Shown here one piece after another: positions 16,549 through 24,692 of a stretch of DNA of 64,000 nucleotides. Both the position numbers and the translations under genes were made by a program. Origin of the DNA: an uncultured Prevotellaceae bacterium (GTDB lineage: Bacteria; Bacteroidota; Bacteroidia; Bacteroidales; Bacteroidaceae); NCBI GenBank assembly GCA_900315565.1, contig OMZS01000017.1:1-64000 (forward strand), read 5' to 3'. A model generated the notes under the pieces. It was not told the origin of the DNA and did no database searches. It saw only the letters and a list, made by a program, of their open reading frames with translations. The number at the start of each line of letters is the position of its first letter. The first letter of the stretch is position 1.

Positions 16549-17742
16549 TTATTTCAGCAGGTTCATGGTGTCGGTGGCAATCATCAGTTCCTCGTCGGTG
16601 GGGATGACCACAACCTTTACGCGTGAGTCGTCGGCAGAGATGATGGCCTCCTCGCCGCGCACGCGGTTCTTCACCTCGTCGAACTTCACGCCGAGGAACT
16701 CCATGTCCTTGCACACCTCAGAGCGCATGCTGAGCTGGTTCTCGCCCACGCCGGCGGTGAACACGATGACATCGAGGCCGCCCATAGCAGCTGCATAGGC
16801 ACCGATGTACTTCTTGATGCGATAGAAATACATGTCCTGAGCCAGACGGGCGCGGTCGTCGCCCTCGATGGCAGCCTGCTCCACATCGCGCATGTCGCTC
16901 TTGCCACCAGTGAGTCCGGCCACGCCGCTCTGCTTGTTGAGCAGGTTCGACATGCCGTCGGCATCCAGACCGAGCTTCTTCTCGATGAAGGTCACGGCAC
17001 CACCGTCGATATCGCCGGCACGGGTACCCATCATCAGACCCTCCAGCGGGGTGAGACCCATCGAGGTGTCAACACACTTGCCATCCTTCACGGCAGCAAT
17101 GGAGCCTCCGTTGCCCACGTGGCAGGTGACCATCTTGGTGCCTTCGGCGGGAATGCCGAGGAACTCGCAGGCGCGGGCCGACACGTAGCGGTGGCTGGTG
17201 CCATGGAAGCCGTAGCGGCGGATGCCGTACTTCTCGTAGAGCTCGTAAGGAATGGCATACATGTAGGCCTTCGGCGGCATGGTCTGATGGAAGGCGGTGT
17301 CGAACACGCCCACCTGGGGCAGACCCGGCATGAGCTCCTTCACGGCGTTCACGCCCTTTAGGTTAGCGGGGTTGTGCAGCGGAGCCAGGTCGGAGCACTC
17401 CTCAAACACCTTGAGCACCTCGTCGGTGAGGATGACGCTCTTGTTGAACTTCTCGCCGCCATGCACCATGCGGTGGCCCACGGCGTCAATCTCTGAGAGG
17501 TCTTTGATGACCCCAATCTCGGGGTCGGTGAGCAGCGAGAAAATGAACTTCACGCCCTCGGTGTGCTCGGGAATGTCGTGCATAATCTGGCGTTTCTCGC
17601 CGTTGGCGAGTTTCACTTTGACGAAAGCGCCGTCCAAGCCCACACGCTCGGCACCGCCGCTGGTCATCACACTCTTGTCGTCCATGTTGTACAGTGCGTA
17701 CTTGATGGAGGACGAACCACAATTTAATACAAGTATCTTCAT
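16549..17742 (-). CDS. ackA: Acetate kinase
   Basis: Catalyses acetyl phosphate + ADP to acetate + ATP in the cytoplasm, the energy-yielding last step of the Pta-AckA route. At 397 residues it has the usual length. It shows the N-terminal MKILVLNCGSSSIKYALY signature, HRMVHGG, the catalytic FDTAFHQTMP region, GFHGTSHRYV, CHVGNGGSIAA and FTAGVGEN. It is downstream of pta on the same strand, but a GxxExxY cassette separates the two. The terminator at 16479-16527 closes the unit. Confidence 0.97.
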   Translation of the reverse strand: MKILVLNCGSSSIKYALYNMDDKSVMTSGGAERVGLDGAFVKVKLANGEKRQIMHDIPEHTEGVKFIFSLLTDPEIGVIKDLSEIDAVGHRMVHGGEKFNKSVILTDEVLKVFEECSDLAPLHNPANLKGVNAVKELMPGLPQVGVFDTAFHQTMPPKAYMYAIPYELYEKYGIRRYGFHGTSHRYVSARACEFLGIPAEGTKMVTCHVGNGGSIAAVKDGKCVDTSMGLTPLEGLMMGTRAGDIDGGAVTFIEKKLGLDADGMSNLLNKQSGVAGLTGGKSDMRDVEQAAIEGDDRARLAQDMYFYRIKKYIGAYAAAMGGLDVIVFTAGVGENQLSMRSEVCKDMEFLGVKFDEVKNRVRGEEAIISADDSRVKVVVIPTDEELMIATDTMNLLK

Positions 17743-17785
17743 TATCTTTTATTAATAAAATGTATTATTCTGAACAATTATGTTG

Positions 17786-17820
17786 TTTAGGAAAGAAATT
17801 AGAATAATTAGAATAATTAT
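17786..17820 (+). repeat. 35-bp inverted repeat, left arm
   Basis: Exact reverse complement of 18313-18347. It has an internal repetition of TTAGAATAA and is very AT-rich. Confidence 0.9.
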
Positions 17821-17835
17821 CCAATAATTGGATTT

Positions 17836-18267
17836 TTATTCAGTAATAAAATTTTTATAGTTCTCTTGCGACAGCAGAATGAAATTATCTTCGTCAGGTA
17901 GATATAAATACCGCTCAGCTCTCAGGCTCTTCTCGCCAAAATTAATTAGTATGCCTCTGAATGACTTTGTGATGCGCATGTAGTTAAACAGTTGAGCACG
18001 GTGATCAGAGCATATGCTGTCGGTTGATTTTAATTCTACAATGATTCCCCTATAATAGAAGTCAGCGTAGTACGTTTTTTCCATCTGCACTCCTTTGTAA
18101 TACAAGTGCAGCTGCTTTTCACGTTCTGCTGTCAATCCTCTGCTATCCATTTCCATTGCAAGAGCTTCTTGGTAAACAGGCTCAAAAAGACCTCTGCCAA
18201 GGTTTTTGTGAACCTCCATTGCCGCTCCTACCACATCGTAAATATCCAAATACTCTTGTTTTGTCAT
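17836..18267 (-). CDS. GxxExxY protein (PD-(D/E)XK-like), 143 aa
   Basis: The name motif is present as GLFEPVY (residues 26-32), followed by the nuclease-like core D69...E78-L-K80 (YADFYYRGIIVELK), so a PD-(D/E)XK fold is probable (PF13366). Length is normal for this small family, which is widespread and often multi-copy in Bacteroidetes. Its role is not established; nuclease activity is inferred only. It is in the same orientation as pta and ackA and is enclosed by perfect 35-bp inverted repeats. Confidence 0.85.
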   Translation of the reverse strand: MTKQEYLDIYDVVGAAMEVHKNLGRGLFEPVYQEALAMEMDSRGLTAEREKQLHLYYKGVQMEKTYYADFYYRGIIVELKSTDSICSDHRAQLFNYMRITKSFRGILINFGEKSLRAERYLYLPDEDNFILLSQENYKNFITE

Positions 18268-18312
18268 AACGAGGCTAAAATGATATGGATATCTTAGAAG
18301 ATTTTTCTGAAC

Positions 18313-18347
18313 ATAATTATTCTAATTATTCTAATTTCTTTCCTAAA
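18313..18347 (-). repeat. 35-bp inverted repeat, right arm
   Basis: Exact reverse complement of 17786-17820, between the pta stop and the GxxExxY start. Confidence 0.9.
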
Positions 18348-18362
18348 TCTTATTGCTAAATC

Positions 18363-19373
18363 TTATTTCTTCGCATCCATGGCCTGGCAGGCGGTGATGG
18401 CAACGAGATAGTAGATGTCGTCGATGGAGCAACCACGCGAGAGGTCGTTCACCGGACGGGCGATGCCCTGGAGGATGGGACCTACGGCGATGGCGTCGCC
18501 CAGACGCTGCACCAGTTTATAGGCAATGTTACCCACTTCGAGGCAGGGGAACACCAGCACGTTGGCGTTGCCGGCAATGTCGCTACCCGGAGCCTTCTTC
18601 TTGCCTACGGAGGGAACGAGAGCGGCGTCGGCCTGCAGCTCGCCATCGATTTTCACATTGGGGTCGAGCTCCTTGGCCAGACGTGTAGCCTCAACCACCT
18701 TGTCCACCACCTCGTGCGAGGCACTGCCCTTAGTAGAGAAGCTCAGCATGGCCACACGCGGATCGGCGAAGCCGGCCACCGAGCGGGCGGTCTGTGCCGT
18801 GCAGACGGCAATCTGCGACAGCTGGGCGGCATCGGGCATGGGCGTTACGGCCACGTCGCCAACAACGAGCACACCGTCCTCGCCATATTCGGGTTTCTTG
18901 GTGATGAGCAGCATGGCACCGCTGACGCAGGTGATGCCCGGGGCGCACTTAATGATTTGCAGTGCGGGGCGCAGGGTTTCACCCGTGGTAGAGAGCGCGC
19001 CGCTGATTTGTCCGTCGGCTCCCTCGGTCTTGATAATCATGCAGCCCAGGTAGAGCGGGTTCTTCACCAGCTCGCGGGCCTGTTCGATGGTCATGCCCTT
19101 CTTCTTGCGCAACTCGCAGAGCAGCTGAGCATACTCTTCGCTCTTATCGCAGTTCTCTGGGTCGATGATGGTGGCTTTGCCAATGTTTTGCAGTCCCCAT
19201 TCGTCGGCCAGCCGGCCAATTTCCTCAGGGTTGCCAATGAGAATGATGTTGGCAATGTCGTCGGCCAGCACCTTGTCGGCGGCCTTCAGGGTGCGCTCCT
19301 CGGTAGCTTCGGGGAGCACGATGCGCTGCTTGTTAGCCTTTGCACGCGCAACGATTTGATTTAATAAATCCAT
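18363..19373 (-). CDS. pta: Phosphate acetyltransferase
   Basis: Converts acetyl-CoA and phosphate to acetyl phosphate and CoA, feeding AckA. The 336-residue product is the short, monofunctional Pta without the N-terminal DRTGG extension. It starts MDLLNQIVARAKANKQRIVLPEA, as expected for the family, and keeps ISGALSTTGETLRPALQIIK, FSTKGSASHE and the C-terminal GPILQGIARPVNDLSRGC. A -7 box (TATTTTTG, 19434-19427) lies 54 nt upstream. ackA follows after the GxxExxY cassette. Confidence 0.97.
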   Translation of the reverse strand: MDLLNQIVARAKANKQRIVLPEATEERTLKAADKVLADDIANIILIGNPEEIGRLADEWGLQNIGKATIIDPENCDKSEEYAQLLCELRKKKGMTIEQARELVKNPLYLGCMIIKTEGADGQISGALSTTGETLRPALQIIKCAPGITCVSGAMLLITKKPEYGEDGVLVVGDVAVTPMPDAAQLSQIAVCTAQTARSVAGFADPRVAMLSFSTKGSASHEVVDKVVEATRLAKELDPNVKIDGELQADAALVPSVGKKKAPGSDIAGNANVLVFPCLEVGNIAYKLVQRLGDAIAVGPILQGIARPVNDLSRGCSIDDIYYLVAITACQAMDAKK

Positions 19374-19426
19374 AGTCTGTGTTTTTTGAATGTGTGTTTA
19401 TAATAATGTGTTTATCATCAATTCTG

Positions 19427-19434
19427 CAAAAATA
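19427..19434 (-). promoter_or_regulatory. -7 box upstream of pta
   Basis: CAAAAATA reads TATTTTTG on the minus strand. No clear TTTG at -33. Confidence 0.45.
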
Positions 19435-19511
19435 AGAAAAATAATCCACATACCACTGCTGCAAATACCTAAAAATTCATAATTCAGGTTTCTGATGCAG
19501 CTAGTAGCCTA

Positions 19512-19546
19512 ACTCTCCACTCTTCTCTCTCCACTCTCCACTCATT
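19512..19546 (+). repeat. Heptamer array, ACTCTCC type
   Basis: Five 7-nt units: ACTCTCC, ACTCTTC, TCTCTCC, ACTCTCC, ACTCATT. It overlaps the stop codon of the cytidylate-kinase-like gene. Confidence 0.75.
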
Positions 19547-20189
19547 CCTCGACGAGCTGTAGGATGATGTTGACGATTTGCTCTTCGCTGAGGTTGGTGG
19601 CATTGACCACGAGGTCGTAGTTGCGGGCATCGTAGCGCGAGGTGTGCGCGTATTTCTTCATGTATCTTTCGCGCGCGGTGTCAACGCGGTTGATGGCACT
19701 GAGTGCCTCTTCGCGACTGAGCTGCTGTTTCAGCATGACTCGCTCGATGCGCGAATCTAGCGACGAGTGGATGAGCACATTGAGGTGATTGGGATGGTTG
19801 CGCACGGCATAGAAGGCACTGCGTCCGGCAATGACGCACGAGCCGTGGTCGGCTATCGACTGAAGGATTGCGATTTCCTCGTCGAAGAGCTGGGCGGCAT
19901 TCAGGCGTTTGTTGGCCTTGGGGTCGGTGGCGGTGGGCAGTTTAGCGCTGGCAATGAGCCTGACGTTCGAAACGATGTTTTCCATGTTGTCGGTCCACCA
20001 TTCGGGCCGCAGTCCCTTGAGTTTCTCTATTTCTTCGGCGGTGAGGTGGTGCATGGCTTTTTGTGCCTCGATGAGTGCTTTGTCGTTGAAGGGCACTTGC
20101 AGCCGTTCAGCCAGCAGCCGTCCTACGGTGCGTCCGCCAGAACCTAGTTCGCGGTTGATGGTGATGATGAATTTCTGGTTCTTTTTCAT
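19542..20189 (-). CDS. Cytidylate kinase-like family protein, 215 aa
   Basis: A nucleotide-kinase-fold protein of the PF13189 family, distinct from canonical Cmk. The modified P-loop is in NRELGSGGRTVGRLLAERL, with conserved later segments VIAGRSAFYAVRN and VDTARERYMKKYAHT. Length is usual. Substrate not established for this family. It has its own -7 box TACATTTG at 20229-20222. It lies between pta and ftsZ with no obvious functional tie. Confidence 0.85.
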   Translation of the reverse strand: MKKNQKFIITINRELGSGGRTVGRLLAERLQVPFNDKALIEAQKAMHHLTAEEIEKLKGLRPEWWTDNMENIVSNVRLIASAKLPTATDPKANKRLNAAQLFDEEIAILQSIADHGSCVIAGRSAFYAVRNHPNHLNVLIHSSLDSRIERVMLKQQLSREEALSAINRVDTARERYMKKYAHTSRYDARNYDLVVNATNLSEEQIVNIILQLVEE

Positions 20190-20221
20190 AATGTCGTTCA
20201 GGTATTTGTGGGTGACTGTTG

Positions 20222-20229
20222 CAAATGTA
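20222..20229 (-). promoter_or_regulatory. -7 box of the cytidylate-kinase-like gene
   Basis: TACATTTG on the minus strand, 33 nt before the ATG. Confidence 0.5.
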
Positions 20230-20354
20230 TGAAAAATAATTCATACCGCTCAACAGATAGCGTTAAAAAATCATGGCAGGCTTCTTTTTTATGGCAATTT
20301 TGAAACAGATGCCAGCTTTCACTTGAAGAGCAGGGGAGAGCCTAAAGGAGCAGG

Positions 20355-20650
20355 GGGACTAAAAATGTTTAAGCCACTACCGCCGTTGCGGAAGTGGCTT
20401 GAAACGTTCACTAACCTAAAAAAACCTAAATGTAAATTGATGAAAAGATAACTATTTATTGCGTATGTCTTGCGGTACCCTATTGTTTGTAGTCTCTTAT
20501 GTCTGGTCCTCTGTTGTTTGTAGTCGTATGCTTGTTTTTTTTTATTTATTATCGTATGTTTGGTTCCCTCGTATGCTTGTAGTAAGCTTCTGTCAGTTTG
20601 TTTTTATGTTGCTATTATCATAGATAGTAGTTGTTTCTTTGTTTTGACAT
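20355..20650 (-). ncRNA. Candidate small RNA between ftsZ and the kinase-like gene
   Basis: A promoter with full consensus (20685-20653) and an intrinsic terminator (20400-20371 plus T-run) on the minus strand bracket about 290 nt without a credible ORF; the only short frame is five codons. Inside are direct repeats of TTGTTTGTAGTC and CGTATGCTTG (plus-strand reading). No known RNA family recognised. It may also be a leader that terminates before the kinase gene. Confidence 0.45.
20371..20400 (-). terminator. Intrinsic terminator of the candidate small RNA
   Basis: AAGCCACT-A-CCGC pairs with GCGG-A-AGTGGCTT around a CGTT loop. On the minus strand AAACATTTTTAG follows. Confidence 0.7.
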
Positions 20651-20652
20651 TG

Positions 20653-20685
20653 CAAAGATACAACCATTATGCGTGTCGTTCCAAA
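20653..20685 (-). promoter_or_regulatory. Promoter of the candidate small RNA
   Basis: TTTG (20685-20682), 21-nt spacer, TATCTTTG (20660-20653) on the minus strand. Confidence 0.65.
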
Positions 20686-20882
20686 TATTTTCATGTTTTT
20701 GCGACATAGAACATCGGACAGCAGACGCGTTTTCGGACAAACAGCCAAAAGGGTCTGTTTTCTTGTCCGAAGCGTGTGGAAAAATGGCAAAAAAAGAAGC
20801 ATGGCCATCCACACGGACGACCATGCCACGGAGATTTGTATTATAAATAAACTGTCGTTTGTAATGCCTTGTTGAGTGACTA

Positions 20883-20904
20883 AGCAAGAAAAAGATTTCT
20901 TGCT
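20883..20904 (-). terminator. Hairpin after ftsZ
   Basis: AGCAAGAAA and TTTCTTGCT form a perfect 9-bp stem with a 4-nt loop, 6 nt after the ftsZ stop. No T-run follows, so termination is probable rather than certain. Confidence 0.5.
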
Positions 20905-20910
20905 GGGCGT

Positions 20911-22239
20911 TTAAGCAAAACTGATGACACCCTGCACGGGTTCCTCGCCTTTCGGCGGGGTGTCGGTGGTAGCGTTGCCTGATGCTTTTCCGCGGATGCT
21001 TTCGAGCACCTGGCGTGTGCGTTTGTAGGTGGGTGTCGATTCAACATCAGAGATGACGTTGTCGTTGTCGAGGTCTTCGGGGCGGAAGAGGAAAATATGC
21101 GGACGGCGCTTGTACTGCTTATTGTTGCCGTCCTTGCCATAGTAGCGGTCGCGGCGTTCGCGGCGCACCTCGCGCTTTTCTTCTTCCTCGGCCAGGCGGT
21201 CCTGCTCCTCCTGTGTGCGACGGTTGAAGTGGCTGGTCATGCCATCTACGTCCTCGATGCCGAAGCCAGTGGCCAGGATGGTAACCTTCACCTTGTCGCC
21301 CAGTTCGGGGTCGGTGGCGATACCCCACTTGATTTCGAAGTCGTTGCCAAACTTGGCCATGAAGTCGTTGACGTCGGTCATTTCGTCCATCATCAGGCCA
21401 CCGTTGTTCTTGTCGTTGCAGAAGGTGATGTTGAGCAGAATCTTTTTCGAGTTGAACACGTCGTTGTCGTTGAGCAGCGGCGAGTTGAGAGCATCGTCGA
21501 TGGCTTTCTTTACGCGCGACTCACCTTCGCCATAGCCCGTTGACATGATGGCCACGCCACCATCCTTGAGCACCGTCTTCACGTCGTTGAAGTCAAGGTT
21601 GATGAGTCCGTGAACGGTGATGATTTCGGCAATCGACTTGGCTGCTACGCTCAGCGTGTCGTCGGCCTTGCCGAAGGCATCGAGCACGGTGAGCTCGGGA
21701 TAGATTTCGCGCAGACGCTCGTTGTTGATGACGAGCAGGGCATCAACGTGTTTCGACATCTCTTCCACACCGTCGAGGGCTTGGTCGATTTTGCGGTCGC
21801 CCTCAAAGCGGAAGGGAATAGTAACGATGCCCACGGTGAGAATGCCGAGGTTTTTAGATTCTCGCGCAATGACGGGAGCCGCACCGGTGCCGGTGCCGCC
21901 GCCCATGCCGGCGGTGATGAAGGCCATCTTGGTGCCGTCGTTGAGCATGTTGCGCACCTCGTCGATGCTTTCCTCAGCTGCCATGCGGGCTTTTTCGGGT
22001 TTGTTGCCCGCACCGAGACCTTCCTTGCCCAATTGCAAGTGAACGGGCACGGGGCTGTCGTTGAGGGCCTGGTTGTCGGTGTTGCAGAGCACGAAGGTAA
22101 CATCGTGGATACCCTCGCGATACATGTGGTTGACAGCGTTTCCGCCGCCACCGCCCACACCGATGACTTTGATGATGCTTTGGTCTTTGTCTGGCTCGCC
22201 GAAGTCCAGAACATCTACTGGTATGTTGTTGTTTGCCAT
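20911..22239 (-). CDS. ftsZ: Cell division protein FtsZ
   Basis: Tubulin-like GTPase that forms the division ring. GTP-binding features are IKVIGVGGGGGNAVNHM near the start, the tubulin signature GMGGGTGTGAAPVIA, and LNITFCNDKNN-type core strands. The 442-residue length includes an extended tail after about residue 330 with a highly charged linker (RLAEEEEKREVRRERRDRYY) and a Bacteroidetes-style end (PHIFLFRPEDLDNDNVISDV). The usual IPxFLR peptide is not visible at the very C-terminus. Last gene of the dcw block, 118 nt after ftsA. Confidence 0.97.
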   Translation of the reverse strand: MANNNIPVDVLDFGEPDKDQSIIKVIGVGGGGGNAVNHMYREGIHDVTFVLCNTDNQALNDSPVPVHLQLGKEGLGAGNKPEKARMAAEESIDEVRNMLNDGTKMAFITAGMGGGTGTGAAPVIARESKNLGILTVGIVTIPFRFEGDRKIDQALDGVEEMSKHVDALLVINNERLREIYPELTVLDAFGKADDTLSVAAKSIAEIITVHGLINLDFNDVKTVLKDGGVAIMSTGYGEGESRVKKAIDDALNSPLLNDNDVFNSKKILLNITFCNDKNNGGLMMDEMTDVNDFMAKFGNDFEIKWGIATDPELGDKVKVTILATGFGIEDVDGMTSHFNRRTQEEQDRLAEEEEKREVRRERRDRYYGKDGNNKQYKRRPHIFLFRPEDLDNDNVISDVESTPTYKRTRQVLESIRGKASGNATTDTPPKGEEPVQGVISFA

Positions 22240-22307
22240 ATTCTTTTTATTGTTGAATGATTATATATATAGGTATGGGGTTTACAGTTTACGTGAGTAT
22301 TGAAATA

Positions 22308-22349
22308 AACTCCTAACTCTTAACTCCTAACTCTTAACTCCTAACTCCT
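22308..22349 (+). repeat. Heptamer array, AACTCCT type (ftsA-ftsZ spacer)
   Basis: Six units alternating AACTCCT and AACTCTT, then a degenerate AATTCTC, immediately after the ftsA stop. Confidence 0.9.
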
Positions 22350-22357
22350 AATTCTCT

Positions 22358-23809
22358 CTACTCCTCCTCTGTGAGGAACTTGTTGACGAAATTTTTGAAT
22401 TTGCTGAAGGTTTTCTTCATGCTGGCATTCTTTTTCCGTTCTTCCTCTTCTAGAGCCTTACGTTCGGCTTCCTCGCGTGCCTTGCGTTCTGCATCTTCCT
22501 GCGCTTTGCGTTCGGCCTCGGCCTGTGCCTTGAGCTTTTCGGCTTCGGTGATGACGATGCCGCTCTTTATCTCGTTGGCTGTGCGGGGCTTGGTGTGAAT
22601 GTCGGCGGTGGTGGTTCCTGCCGGTTTGGTTTGGAAGAGGTCACCGTTTTCGTCAATGGGGTTGCCGGCGCAGTTCATGTCGCCTTTGGCGAGCAGTCCG
22701 AGCACGGTGTTCATCATGCCATTGTGGTTGTTGATGTCGGGAATGTTAGAGTGGATGGAGTTGAGCACAAACTTGGCGATGCGGATTTTCTCGATGTTGG
22801 TGTGGTTGCGGAAGGCTTTCTCAATGTTTTTCATGTTCGAGCCTCCACCCGTGAGAATAATACCTCCGAGCAGCTTGTCGGCATACTCGTTGGGCACCTG
22901 ATACCACACGTTGGCAATGATTTCCTCCAGGCGAGCCTCTACGATGTCGATGAACTTGCGGCTTTCCACCGAGCGTTCGGCGTCGATGGGCAGTTGCATG
23001 GTGTTGTCGATGTCATTGTTTTCGGTATAGGCCGAGGCATATTTCAGTTTCATCTTTTCGGCTTCGCTCTCCTCCATCTGCAGCGAGGCAATATCCTTGG
23101 TGATGTTGGAGCCTCCGAGAGGAATGACGGCCAGATGGCGCAGAATGTTCTTGTAGTACACCGAAACGGTGGTGGTGTCGGCCCCAAGGTCAACCAAGGC
23201 GCACCCCGAGCGTTTCTCGGCATCGGTGAGCACACTGTCGGCCAGTGCGAGTGGTGCCAAATACATTTCGGCGATGGCAATGCCAGCCTGGTCGAAACAC
23301 TTGTTCAGGTTTTTGTAGAACAGCTTCCGCCAGAGGATGTTGAGGAAGTTTCCTGTGAGCCGGCTGCATTGTATGCCAACAGGTTCAAGCTGATACTGCG
23401 AATCGACTTTGTACTCTTGTGTGGCCGCATCGAGAATTTCCTGGTCGGGGTAAGTCATGTTTCGGTTGGTGTCCATGAGCTCGTTTACCATCTCTTGTTT
23501 GACGATGGTGTCGGCGGGCAGGTCTTTGATGATTTCGTTTTTGACGCTTCGTATGCTTTGTCCGCCCACGCCCACATACACGTGCGAAATCTCTGTCTTG
23601 AGAATGCTAGTCAGTTTCTTTACAATGTTCGTCAAGCTTTGGGCGGTCTTGTCGATATTGTAAACAACGCCTTTGCGGATGAAAGAAGACGAGTCTTCTT
23701 TCACAACGGCAAGTACCTGGATACTTCCGTCGAGGTTCTTCTTGCCGGCGATACCGGTCATCTTTGATGAGCCTAATTCGATTGCTACGATAAAATCCCT
23801 TGCTGGCAT
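22358..23809 (-). CDS. ftsA: Cell division protein FtsA
   Basis: Actin-like ATPase that tethers FtsZ to the membrane. It begins MPARDFIVAIELGSSKMTGIAG (phosphate-1 motif) and has ALVDLGADTTTVSVYY (phosphate-2) and GGIILTGGGSNMKN (adenosine motif). At 483 residues it is longer than the roughly 420 of E. coli FtsA because of an Ala/Glu/Lys/Arg helical repeat (about 425-460, AEAERKAQEDAERKAREEAE) before the C-terminal amphipathic helix MKKTFSKFKNFVNKFLTEEE, the expected membrane-targeting segment. Confidence 0.96.
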   Translation of the reverse strand: MPARDFIVAIELGSSKMTGIAGKKNLDGSIQVLAVVKEDSSSFIRKGVVYNIDKTAQSLTNIVKKLTSILKTEISHVYVGVGGQSIRSVKNEIIKDLPADTIVKQEMVNELMDTNRNMTYPDQEILDAATQEYKVDSQYQLEPVGIQCSRLTGNFLNILWRKLFYKNLNKCFDQAGIAIAEMYLAPLALADSVLTDAEKRSGCALVDLGADTTTVSVYYKNILRHLAVIPLGGSNITKDIASLQMEESEAEKMKLKYASAYTENNDIDNTMQLPIDAERSVESRKFIDIVEARLEEIIANVWYQVPNEYADKLLGGIILTGGGSNMKNIEKAFRNHTNIEKIRIAKFVLNSIHSNIPDINNHNGMMNTVLGLLAKGDMNCAGNPIDENGDLFQTKPAGTTTADIHTKPRTANEIKSGIVITEAEKLKAQAEAERKAQEDAERKAREEAERKALEEEERKKNASMKKTFSKFKNFVNKFLTEEE

Positions 23810-23873
23810 AACGTTCTTATTATTATTGTTTTAAATATTTTTTTGTTGGGTGATGTTTTTTTTTGTGCGGTCA

Positions 23874-24683
23874 TCAGACGTTCTCGCCCGGCCGCGTATG
23901 TTTTTTCTTGCAGATAATCTGGTTGTCGAATTCCAGGCTGATGTAGCTGTATTTGTTCCATCCGGCTTGGCTCAGGCCGTAGCGGTAGAACTTTTCGAGC
24001 CGTTCCATTTTGTGGGCCACGAAGTCCTGAATGAGCTTTTTACGTTCGTCGGCCACGCGCGACTCGGGCAGATAGCCCATGAATACCACGTTGTCGCCCA
24101 CGCGCGGCACAATCTCCACGCCTTTGTCGGGCAGGATGTTGATTTGCTCCACCAGGTTGCGCCACAGGTCGTTCTCCATGAGCGTCTCGCTGAGATAGCC
24201 CAGATAGTTCTTGGCGTAGTTTTTGCTGATGTTGCCCGTGGCGATAATCAGGTCGGAGGTGTATTTCGAGTTGGGCATGATGCCGCCCTTATCGTCGAGA
24301 TAATAGTCGTCGCCGTTGCTGCTCTTGATGCGCACGATGGGCAGCCGCTGGGTGATGTTGATGCACACGTGGCCGTCCTGGGTTTTGTAGCACTGTGCTG
24401 TTTTCACGAAAGGACTTTTCTTGAGAATGTCCTCTATGCCTCGCGGCTGCACGAACGCCATTCGTTTTTCGAGCGGATAAATCTGGTTGCGCTGCAGGAT
24501 TTTCTTGATTTCGGCTGCGCTGAGAAATCCGTTGGTGGTTTCGTCGGCAATGTTGATGCCCACCTTGGTGCATACCTTCGCTGTCTCGTCGGGTTTGTTG
24601 AACGAGGTAATGGCAAACACCAGATAGACACCAAGCACGATGTCGAGAATGCCAATGATGGTTTTCTTCCAGTTGATGCGCAT
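23874..24683 (-). CDS. ftsQ: Cell division protein FtsQ/DivIB
   Basis: Single-span divisome protein. It starts MRINWKKTIIGILDIVLGVY with the span at about 8-28, followed by a POTRA-like domain (residues 35-110, including FLSAAEIKKILQRNQIYPLE and VKTAQCYKTQDGHVCINITQ) and the FtsQ beta domain. In E. coli the protein bridges FtsB/FtsL to the ring. Its start is 9 nt after the murC stop. Confidence 0.9.
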   Translation of the reverse strand: MRINWKKTIIGILDIVLGVYLVFAITSFNKPDETAKVCTKVGINIADETTNGFLSAAEIKKILQRNQIYPLEKRMAFVQPRGIEDILKKSPFVKTAQCYKTQDGHVCINITQRLPIVRIKSSNGDDYYLDDKGGIMPNSKYTSDLIIATGNISKNYAKNYLGYLSETLMENDLWRNLVEQINILPDKGVEIVPRVGDNVVFMGYLPESRVADERKKLIQDFVAHKMERLEKFYRYGLSQAGWNKYSYISLEFDNQIICKKKHTRPGENV

Positions 24684-24692
24684 GGGCGGCGA

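Larger units (their letters stand above)
17786..18347. mobile_element. Putative GxxExxY cassette bounded by 35-bp inverted repeats
   Basis: The 35-nt sequence at 17786-17820 (TTTAGGAAAGAAATTAGAAT, then AATTAGAATAATTAT) is repeated in exact inverted orientation at 18313-18347. The only gene between is the GxxExxY gene. The right repeat is 15 nt from the pta stop and the left one 43 nt from the ackA start. Perfect long repeats around a single gene inside a conserved operon suggest an inserted or domesticated element; an alternative is a pair of terminator or processing hairpins. Confidence 0.55.

Noticed and set aside
20593..20887. Small ORFs around the candidate small RNA promoter
   Set aside because: They overlap on both strands over the promoter and show no conserved features.
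22595..23767. 390-codon frame antisense to ftsA, and similar long antisense frames through the dcw block
   Set aside because: Codon bias of GC-rich genes opens the opposite strand; peptides are His/Val/Gly-rich with no motif.
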